Part shown: positions 35,701 to 47,700 of the stretch, one piece after another
Numbering within the stretch: the first letter of the stretch is position 1
Layout of the letters: every line of letters starts with the position of its first letter
DNA from: Siphonodentalium dalli
Lineage: Eukaryota > Mollusca > Scaphopoda > Gadilida > Siphonodentaliidae
Length of the DNA: 64,000 bases
Direction of reading: 5' to 3'
Assembly (NCBI GenBank): GCA_032622095.1
Contig: CP136066.1
Location: forward strand, 205,428,978-205,492,977
Program-made: the position numbers and the translations under genes
The notes under the pieces: model-generated
What the model was told of the DNA's origin: nothing
Seen by the model: the letters and a program-made list of their open reading frames with translations, nothing else
Databases searched by the model: none

Positions 35701-38700
35701 CTCAGATGCATTTTATATGCATGTCTCCGTTCATATTCTGGCAATATCTAGTGTTTTATGACAAAATGCCTGCAAAACATACTGTGCTACTTGCGAGTGT
35801 ATGAACGAACCCCAATTGTCCGATATATTATGTTTTTTATATCCCTTTTGAAAAAAAGGTTGTATTATGTTATCAGTCTGTCCGTCCGTCCATCCGTCTG
35901 TCGTGCCGTCTGTCCGTCCGTTACCATTTTTGGTTTCCGATCGATAACTCCAGTTTTGATTATTTGATCTGAACCAAAGTTGGTATGTGTATTTCCCATC
36001 TAAAGATACAGACCAAGTTTGAATATGGGTTCCGTCCAATTATTTTTACATGAGTTACGGCCCTTTTTCGACAGAATATGATCGTCTGTTAACATTTTTG
36101 GTTTCCGACCGATAACTCCAGTTTGGATTATTTGATCTGAACCAATGTTGGTATGTGTATTTCTCAGCTAAAGATACAAGCCAAGTTCGATTATGGGTTT
36201 CGTCCAGTTATTTTTTCATGAGTTACGGCTCTTTTTCAACTTAAAATTGACCATCTGTTTAAATTTTTGTTTCCGACCGATAACTCCAGTTTGGATTATT
36301 TGATCTGAACCAAAGTTGGTATGTGAATTTCCCAGCTAACAATACAGGCCAAGTTCGAATATGGGTTCCGTCCAATTATTTTTACATGAGTTACGGCCCT
36401 TTTTCAACTTAGAATTTGACCATCTTTTAAAATTTTGGTTTCCGACCGATAACTCCAGTTTGGATTATTTGATCTGAACCAAAGTTTGTATGTGTATTTC
36501 CCAGCTAACAATACAGGCCAAGTTCGAATATGGGTTCCGTCCAATTATTTTTACATGAGTTACGGCCCTTTTTCGACTTAGAATTTGACCAATTTCATAA
36601 CATTTCGGTTTCTGACCGATAACTCCAGTTTTTATTATTTGATCTGAACCAAAGCTGGTATGTGTATTTCCCAGCTAACAATACAGGCCAAGCTCGAATA
36701 TAGGTTCTGTCTAATTATTTTCACATGAGTTACGGCCATTTTTCGACTTAGAATTTGACCGCATTTTGGCATTAAAATTAGGGGTATATAAGATTTTCTT
36801 CACATGTAAGCTCCAAGTATTATTTTATTTTGCGGTAGTACAATTCGAAATGTCTAAAGGGCGTATTTTGCCACGCCCTAGCGATGCTCTTGTTAGTATA
36901 TGTGGTAGATATCCATTAAACTTTAAAGTTTAAGACCAACATCAGCAACCAAGAGTCACCATTCAAGCTCAGTAGAGCGTGGCTTTTCATAAACAATATA
37001 GAAAACAATTTCTAAATCCAGGATGTCGTGTTCAACCACGAAACACAGCATAATTACCCAGTGCGATACTTGTCATCACTGGTCAATCAGGTTTTAGAAA
37101 AAATATCAGCTCGCTGCAATAGTTGATTGGTCGGTGCAGTTATATGCTTAGAACTGTCAATAATATGTACACAGCTTATCAGTAACTGTTGTCTGCAATT
37201 GAATTTACCATTTAGAGGATGTTTAGATACCAAAGTCCACTATGTAGGAACTGTTACATCGGAAGTCGTTCTATTGCCGTTCTATTCTATTGTGATGGTT
37301 CTTGACTGATTTGTTACGGTTCCTTATGATTAAAAATAATCATTTTCGGGACAAAATCACGCATAACTATAGATATCTTGAAATTATTATGCTTTCCTGA
37401 ATGAACACAGGCTGCAGAAGTGGCGTATTATCGAAACCTGAACTCTAGATCACAATTAACTCGGAATTAGCGAGTTAACGCGTAAAAATCAACATGTTAT
37501 CACTGAAAATCAAGCCACGTAAACGCAATTCCTTTTTTTTTTGTGGCGTATAAAATATAAAAATCATTCTGAACACGAACACTGAGTGTAAAGCATACCC
37601 ATGTTATTCTTCTGTAAATTAGATGAGAATATATCCCGATATCGGTTGATAATTTGGAACAGTAGCCTCATAATCAACACGTGTTCGTGTTACGGTTCTA
37701 TTTCAAGCCAATCATGGCTGTGACGGTTCTATAGATAAGATTTATTCGAACGATTTCTGCACTTTGGGTTGAATATTGTCTTGTGTATCTGACAATTTAA
37801 ATCAGATAATGACTGTAGCTTATGCCATTTACATAATACAACAGGTATATTAAGAAAGAATACAATAAATACCTAACAATAATAGTAAGTGATATTAATT
37901 GGTAGAAACCAAATATTGAAAGTCCCGAGAGGTATACTATCATAATCATGCCTGCCTATATGGATATTTACAGTAAAACATGCTCACGCCATCTCATGCC
38001 AAAGCGAAAATCAAAATGGAATGTAACAGCACAATACAAGCATATCCGGAAAACATGAGACAAAATATTCAAATGGAAGAAAATCTTTTGGCCAATTATT
38101 TTGGCCATTTCTGAGAAACTGGCCAAATTGAAAAAAAAATAAAATAGGATCACTGAGAAAACCGAAACTAAAAAAAAAACAATAAAAAAATGAAGAAATA
38201 ATAAAAAGCAAAGGAAGAGAATAGAAAGGAAGGGAGATTAAAATGAAGCAAGACGAACCGGGTAACAAATACACTGTGGCAGTCTATATATAGTAGCAGG
38301 GAATCTGGGATCATGAAACTTGGAAAGAAGAAGGTTGAAATAGAGGAAGTATAGCCTATAGCACTAATAGAACATGTACTGCAACCACAAATTTAATTGG
38401 CACTAGATAATTCCATGAATCTCTACTTTGGTTACACCTGTAAACATCATATTTCACCCGTTAAAGTGATGTGAAACACTCCGGTATGGTGATTCAATAG
38501 AAATGGGGAATAATCTTGCTCAAAGTTGTTCTTTTAACGAATATTATTCCAAATTTCCAACACAAAACGTCATTCTGATATATTTATTAGATGCACTGAC
38601 TCTGGATGGCGAAATCATTTGTGTTTATTTGTTGTCAATTTTTGCGTCCCGAATCCAGATGTAAATATTTACAATTGAGCGCTAGTTTTGACGATGTTTT

Positions 38701-41700
38701 CTATTGAGTGGTATGGTTGATTTCTTTGAAATTTTCGACGATGTTAGTAGAATGCTACATTCTCCAGATTGGCATAACGCCTGCAAACTAACTGATCAGT
38801 TTCACTAACTCGGAACAAGTCCATAATATGTCTTTAAAGCATGGGAATATACCTTGATAATTTTTTTCACATGTGAATGTCCAGATCGAGATTACATGAT
38901 ATTATAGGTGACTTTTGTGAACCAATTTTGCTTAATTGCTTTACCATCATACAATTTTCACCGGGGTAATCAATTCATGTTTATCACGAAATTAGCTCAC
39001 AAAAGTCGCATAAATCACGTAATCTAGAGCTAACCAGAGAACAGATTCATGGCATTATAAATCTACAACAAAACCAAGATTGTCAATATTAGGAAAAATG
39101 CAGTTGATATAGAGAGTGAGAATAAAGCATTCATAGAGCATTTACTGCCACCAGACAGTTGCACATATACGCAAGCGAGTCACACAAGCCCAAATTAAGC
39201 ATGCGTCTTACCTCTTTAAGGTCGAATGGGGTGTTCATTTTGTTTGTGACATATGCTACGACGTTGGAGAATGTAAACGAGCTTTCCCCATACCTAAATA
39301 TAGTAAGAAGATTATATTAATTAAAATAGGAATGTGTCTGAATATAAGTTACCTGCTTCATTTCGAATGTTGAAGTCAATGATAGTGTCGCTCTTGAGAT
39401 GATGAATGACATATCGAAAAATCCTCCGCCAAATCTGAAAAAAATATCCGTTCTCATAATATCATGCATTATGATACACCAGCTAATTACATTTCAGATG
39501 GGGTCAGATTACTAAGTTTTCAACTTTTGGGTGAACAAGGACCAGTCTATATATATCGCACAAAATTTGACAACAGCTGCCTAAATATCTAATTCATGGA
39601 AGTAAAAGTTCATTTTAATGAATGATTTTCGACTCAATGTTGTTATAACTGCTTAGTGAATGAAAATTGCTATCTAGGTGTCCTGGTGTCGCCTGTCTTT
39701 GTTTTTCTTTTTGCGACACGCGTTTCTGTTTATTTGCGAGCACTCAATGTCTCTTGTTGAATAGACTGGTTCCTGGTCAAAAGCTGAAACAATCTGAAAA
39801 TGCAGTAACCCCCACCCCTCCATTCTTATTAGGGGCTGCGATTCGGGCATTATGTTTTGTTTTCAATTTGATTTTGGATACAATTTATATTTTGAATCAA
39901 GATTTTATTCGATTCGGTCAAATGCTTCATCTTTGTGGACAATGAGCCATTGTCTACACAACTTCAGGCCAATAAGGTTCCAGTATAGCTTGTTCTGAAC
40001 AGGGATGGCCCAATTACTTACTCAACGTAGTTTACAATTACAATTACTTTCAACCCCCTGCATTACACATATAATTGCAATTATGTTGAAAACACAATGT
40101 AATTAATTACAATTACTAATACAATGTAATAAATTACGTTTTAATTATTTGATGGAACTTTAAAAATCATTGTATTTTCCTTGTGAATGGTTATGTGTAT
40201 CATTGCTCTATAGTTATTCATCAGTATGACCCAGTATACCAACGATTATTAAAATCCGACCATCAATGAATGAGATATAGAGCTAAAAAAATCGGATGGA
40301 CAGACCCCATTTCTATATCCAAACTTCTTTTGTCGGAGGATAATAATACAGTTCTGATCCATCCAATGACTCAATCTTCCGCACAGAGATTGGATATTCA
40401 AAACATCGAGGTCTATTTGTAACATTTGTGTTCTTGACATCAGATAGCGCAGATGCAGCCTCGTTTGACACACGCTGATAATGCATTTTTTTACCCTGTG
40501 CCAATGCATTCTCTTATATATGCGAGTCGACCATAGGTCGCCTCGCATATATAAGAGAATGCATTGGCCTAACAATTTTATTACAATTTTAATAATTTTT
40601 TCTTGTATTCTTTAACAATTTTATAATTTCACCCATACAGAGCCCCAGACAAACATGAGCAGACGACACTCTTCTATATATGTGTGGGGCTCCCTGCAGG
40701 GTAATGGATGTTTTTTATTTTGTGTAACATTTGTGTTCTTGACATCAGATGCAGGCTCGTTTGCCACACGCTGATAATGCATTTTTTTACCCTGTGCCAA
40801 TGCATTCTCTTATATATGCGAGTCGACCATAGGTCGCCTCGCATATATAATAGAATGCATTGGCCTAACAATTTTTTACAATTTTAATAATTTTTTCTTG
40901 TATTCTTTAACAATTTTATAACTTCACCCATACAGAGCCCCAGACAAACATGAGCAGACGACACTCTTCTATATGCTTCTATATATGTGTGGGGCTCCCT
41001 GCAGGGTAATGGATGTTTTTTATTTTGTGTAACATTTGTGTTCTTGACATCAGATGCAGCCTCGTTTGACACACGCTGATAATGCATTTGAAAACAACAG
41101 CTTCTGCATGGTTTCCAATGTGCTACCTGCAATGTCATATATCTTGCATACACTGTTAACCCTTTGAGTGCCAGGGGCCGATCTCATCGGCCCTAAACCT
41201 ACAAAATAAGTCTGTTAAAGAATATAAGAATAAATTATTAAAATTGTAAAAAATTGTAAAAAAAAATAAATAATAGTTGTTAGGCCAATGCATTCTCTTA
41301 TATATGCGAGGCGACCTATGGTCGACTCGCATATATAAGAGAATGCATTGGCACAGGGTATATGCGTTGATACAAAAATCGACCTGGCACTCAAAGGGTT
41401 AAAGGTACTCAATCCCGATCAGACGCTCCTAAATTACTATTTCTTTGGCTTCGGGGGTAAAAAATATTTGATTCAAGTCGAGGAACCCACCCATCAAAGC
41501 TCAGTGATTAGATATCGATGTTTGAAGTTTACAATTTCTGTTGTTTGTGGGACAGAACTTGACGGTCTTGCAGATAAAGATGGATAACTCTAAGATCAAG
41601 TGGTAATAATAACCATTTGATTTTAGAGTTATCCATCTTTATCTGCAAGTTCTGTCCCACAAACAATAGAAATCGTAAACTTCAAACACTAATCACTCTG

Positions 41701-44700
41701 AGCTTTGATGGGTGGGTTCCTCGACTCGAATCAAATATTTTTTACCCCCGAAGCCAAAGAAATAGTAAATTAGGAGCGTCTGATCGGATTGAGTACCTTT
41801 AATTAACAATTATTGTAAATTTGCAGCGATATAAGGGGTATTATTTGTGTCAGTGTTATGATTCTACCATATAAATGTTCACATGTAAGTGGTAACATGG
41901 TTCTGGCCAGAATACAGTAATGCCCTAAATAATCGACTCCTTAACCACAGCAGAATTATGGGTAATTTTTCAAGATTTAGTCGGAAATATGGCTTGTTGC
42001 CATTCATAGGAAAGCTCTCAGTGAGAGCTTTCCGACCAATGGCAGCAAGCCATATTACCGACTAAATCCTGAAATATTTCACATAATTCTGCTATGGTTA
42101 AAGGGTCATATACTTCGGGCATTACTGTAATCCGGGATATAATGGCAGTGGATTATTTAGGGCACTTCTGTATCTTTGGATTGGCAATACACGCCACACT
42201 TACATTTAAAAATCTTGAACAAAAATGTTGTAAAATGGTCTGGTATTTCATGAGGAAATACTGGTGCAATATATTATTCACATCAATTTCCACGTACATC
42301 ATGTCTTATGCCGGCCATGATACACTTGACGAAGATTGTCAAACGTTTTTTTCTAAAATCATACTTACTTTTCAAATATATCGTCGTATTTGGATCGGAC
42401 AAAATCCCAGGCAAGAGAACGGCCAATCGGATTGCCAGCCACATATCCGATTACGCTAGCTGCATCCTGAGTACGAATTTTCGTTTCATCCATAGCATAT
42501 TCTAGATATCTATAAATAAAGAAAAGTTATATAAGGTCACATGGAAATATATGTTTGCCAGATGTGTGGAAAATATCTTATTCATTCATAATTGATATGA
42601 ATGTGAGGTGTTGGCTTTTCTCTCAGCTTTCTGTATACATGCATTCGTGGTGATAGAATAGGGGGCTTGGTAATTGACATGAATCTCTAATCTGGCTACG
42701 CCCGTATAGAGATCATGTTCAACAAATTAATGGGAACTTTATTGAAGATCTGACGGGATCTTTATAACATCGGAAAAAATAACACGGATAATAAATTTCT
42801 TATTTAATACCTACAGGTTACACTGGTGTAAATGCTTTCCATAGGTCTCAGTACAAACGTTTTAGTGTATACTGTTTACAATATAACGCCTATGTCCAGA
42901 ATTTTCTATAAATCTGAAATATTGACATTTGCGGTAACTTTTTATACGAACAAAATCATCTTACAGGCAGGGAATTCGCCTTTAAATCTTTAAATAAGTG
43001 TCAGAACCGCACTAAAAATATAATGTCATATTTTAAACCGCACCACAGAATTCAAACTTGACTACAAAGGGCTAATGCTTGTGCGAGTGGCTATATTACC
43101 TATGGGAAAGCATAGGGAAGAGGTGAGATATATTTTTAAGCTAAAACACACAAGGCTATTGTATTGACCAATCAGTGCCCAGTGTCTATTTTATTCTCTC
43201 CTAGAATTCCCCCCCGCATCCGCTAGATGTCATTCCGAACCATGTTTACACCAGTGTAACTACATGCACTCTTTAATAATGCATTTCATATTAGTAAAAG
43301 GTCACACTCAAAGAGTACACGCCTTAGTAACTTGAGTGTACCGATTTCGCTTTGCATCGCTTACGATCATACAATTTCTCCCGGGTATAATCAGTTATAT
43401 GTTTTTCGCGACATAATAAGCCGACATCGGCTCACAAAAGTCACTTAAATCATACAATCTCGAGCTGAGACCTTCACCTTGAATTCAATGAAATTTTTTT
43501 TTTTTTAAATATGGATGGCCTTCATGATAGGTATTGCTGTTATAATAGACACATCCATTAAAACCACCATCAACAGAAAGAATATTAAATTATGGACATA
43601 TTTTGTTCTTATTCAAATCATAATATTGCATAAATAGCATGTTATTGTCAAGATCGTACGCAGTGTTAGTGAACAAATACCATGTTATGTTACAGTACAG
43701 TACATAAAGAGTGTGCAATAAGCAAAACACTCGACACCGGGGATATCGTACTGATGAATTTTGGTTAATACTGTTGTTTCAACATACCGCTATAGTGCTT
43801 GCTATTCATCGCAACTCAACATTTCGGTGTTGAATGGGGCACAGCGTGTATCAATCTCCCCAAAAAATCACCACGATGTTGAGTGTGTTGCTTATCGCAC
43901 ACTCTGTATGTGCTGTATATAAACAAATGATCAGCTGGCACAAGTGTGTTTTGTGGATGCTATCCTATTGATACAATTATTATATTATACTATTAGTATA
44001 TTCTTGAGGTCAATTTCATAATTTGATAACTTTTATTTTTAAAGATACAGGCGGCGTTGGCGGTGGGTATGCTGATAAAATATTCACCTCTGTCAAAAAC
44101 CGCCATAAACAGAAATAATAGTAAAATATAGACAGACTTTGTTCTTATACCAATCTGAAATATGGCATAAACAGTATGTTTTTGTCAAATGTTTTTCCTT
44201 TGTTATGTAAACAAAAGCAAAAAACGTTACAGAACCTGGCTTTTTGTTTAGATCCGGATATGGCAAACATAAAGAGCGTTATTTGGAAATAATATGGAAA
44301 TAATAAAGAGCGTTTATATCATTTGTGTGTGATTAACCAATAGAATTGCTCTGTGTTATGTAAACAGAAGCAAAACATCTGTAAAACGAGCAGGCCATCG
44401 TACGTCCTGACGAAAATATACTATTTATGCGCTGATTATGTTTGGCATATGAACAAAACTATATATATTTTAATATTCCTTCTGTTGATGGCGATTTGAA
44501 CAAATATGAATATTTCTGCAATGAACGCCGCCCGTGCCTTTAAATTTAAACCTGCAACCAAGGCCACCCGTACCTTTAAGGAACAGGTTACAATTGACTA
44601 AGAACTAAATTAGCTGTATTAGTTTTTCGATATTATAGAGTTCCCTGTCAGATCTTCAAACAGTACTCAGGTTTTGAACTGGTGGAATATCATATGTATC

Positions 44701-47700
44701 CGGGCATGTAACCAGAACATATAGAGGTACATGGTATGATATACATGGAATGGTGTAACACCCCCCCCCCCCCCCCCCCCCCCATTGTGGAAAGGTTTGG
44801 CATGTTACATTTGGAATGGCACATTGAGATATCTCTCGATCAACTCCACTTGAAAATCATATCAGGCCCATATCAGGCCCATATCAGGGTTCGAAACCAC
44901 AACTTCCCTCTGCAGACTGCAAGGATGGTTTTCACAACATAACCACCTCGACTGAAAGGTCATCCTTGAAAGAAATCATGAGTTAAGCCGCATATCAGTC
45001 TGAACCAGGGTTCGATCTAAGTGTGACATAGAATGGATCTAACATTATCAGAACAGCAAAATGTATTCAACTATATAAAAATTGTTTTGAGAAAATTTAT
45101 TTTATAAGTGCACTACAAACTTTTCTTAATTGAAATTTGAGAATATTTTTCATGCCTTTGTCTAGAAAGTAAGAAAGTGGCTTTCTTACTGTATTAGAAA
45201 TAAATTCTAGCTTTAAGAAATATATTTTCTATATATAAGCACAAAAAACATTTTCTAAGTATACTCCCAAATATTCTTTATATATCTAGCCTAGAAAACT
45301 TTCCTTGACGTTTGAGAAAACATTTCTTATATTTTGCTGGATATTGAGAACAAGGCTTTCTAGAATATAAAAAAAATATTTCTGACGTTTTTCTAGATAT
45401 TGAGAAAAAGACTTTCTAGGATTTAAGAAATTTATTCTTACTATTAAGAAAATATGAGAAAAATATTTAAACAGTTCTTGGGGAAACATTAAGAAAAATA
45501 TTCTCATAATTAGAATTTAAATTCTATAAGAAATGTATTTTTCTAACTATTATAAAATATGATGAAAAGAAAACTTTCTAAGTATACTCCCAAGATATAA
45601 TACTTCTTATTTTAAGTTTTTTTTTATAAAATAAGAAAATCCTTTTTGGCAGTGTGTATATATACTGCACTGGCACACTATAATGTATGGATGCTCTGTC
45701 TTAGTATGATGTGCTCATTGCTTGGTATATACAGTAATGGCCTAAATAATTGACTCCTTAACCACAGCAGAATTATGGGTAATTTTTCAGGATTTAGTCG
45801 GAAATATGGCTGAAAGATTTCCGATGAATGGCAACAAGCCATATTTCCGACTAAAAACTGAAAAATTACCGATAATTCTGCTGTGATTGAGGGGTCGATT
45901 ATTTAGGGCATTACTGTAGGCGGGAACATGTTATCATTTGAAATGTCCATGTTACAATCATAATGGCACACCGGGATGTTCCTGAATTCATATCAAGCTT
46001 GATAATCAGTAAGCCTTGAAATAGGGTGTCTGTCATTTGCAGAATGAGGTCCCCAGAGGGTGAATTTAGTGATGCTATCCTGCATAGCGGGCTAGCATCA
46101 CAAAATTCACCCTCTGGGGACCTCATTCTGCTTACACCTCAGCAGAATGAGGTTCCCAGAGGGCGAATTTTGTGATGCTAGCCCGCTATACGGGGTAGCA
46201 TTACTAAATTCACCCTCTGGGGACCTCATTCTGCAAATGACAGACACACTATTTCAAGGCTTGATAATCAGTCCCAACTTTCGCCCATGTCGGGATTCGA
46301 ACCCACGATGTCGACTTCTATAGTGACTGTTCATGACTTACCTACTTAATACCCAGACCTGTTGACTGCATCCTAAAGCTGACAGAAGCAGGATTTTCTC
46401 AGAGGCGACATTAGAATCCTGCATTTGTTTGAAGAAGAAATCCCAGAGGTCACTATCACCGTCCGAGATCGCAGAACAATAAACTGTTGACTTCAGATCT
46501 GGATCGATACTGAAATCGTACATGGAGATTAATTAAATTAAAGGCCCATTTAATTTTCAAGTCACCGATTATTATTTCTATAGTGACTCGATATACAGTT
46601 TTAAAAACAATCTATGCCATAAAAATATAGTTCATCACCATTTGGAACGTCCATGTCTCAGAAAGTGTCCATAGAGTAATAGAAAATGGATGAAATCATA
46701 TAAACTTTTCCACCGTCTCACTCCCAGAATGCAACATAATTCAAACTATGATATAGAGTTATTCCCCTTCCATTGAACATTTTAGACTTTGCAATACAAT
46801 CCAGATGAAAATTAAGCACAGAAAACACCTAATATGGAAGTCTTTACAGTTTATTACACTGGATAAGTTGATACTACAATGTTTCGGAGCTTCCTCTTTC
46901 AAATGGTATATAATATGGCATATATTTTATACAATGTAATTGACAATTAAGTGGGCCTTTAAGCTAGAATTTAGATTTATAATTTTTATGGATTTATCGT
47001 TGAGAATGTATCAGGTGAAGGCGATGGTCTGACAATTTAATGCAGCGTAGTGATCGAGAGGACAGAACTCTGCGATTCAGTTTGTGAACAATTTATCGAT
47101 AACTCTAACCAAATCCCATGCAGAGTTCAGTCCCCTGTGCAGGACTTACCGCTGCCAGCACCTGCACGCAATGTGAAGAAATGTAACATATATTTATTTG
47201 AGAATTTTGTATGTTACAATTCATTTTGCATTGTTCCGAGAAACTGAACTGTCCATATTCATTTGAAAATTGTCTAGATCAAACCAGAATGAATTGTAAC
47301 TGACAAAACACTTGAATAAAAAAATGTTAGATTTAAATAGAAAATACACATGCCGGCAGCATTCAGACATAGCGCAGAAAGGGGACTGAACTCTATTTTG
47401 CAGCTTGAACTCTTACTTGTTATTGGCAGGATTATCTCTCCAATGCTTCACCTGGATTGCTGAATAATTCTTGCATGAGTCCACATAGGCACAGGCTGTT
47501 GGGGCCAGGAGGGTCATCAGGTATCTAAATGGTAAAGTTTATATATTTAACCAAGCTTTTAACCCTTTACCCAACAAACCGGCCAAAACCGGCCAAATAA
47601 AGCTTCAACAGCCTAAAATATCTTCGGTCTGTCTCAATAGAACCATACAAATATGGATATCATTGGAACCGGCTCCTTGACCACATTGTGATAGTTACAG

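Noticed and set aside
44860-44965. Possible tRNA gene (minus strand)
   Set aside because: A- and B-box-like motifs are present but acceptor-stem pairing is not. It is better read as a SINE head.
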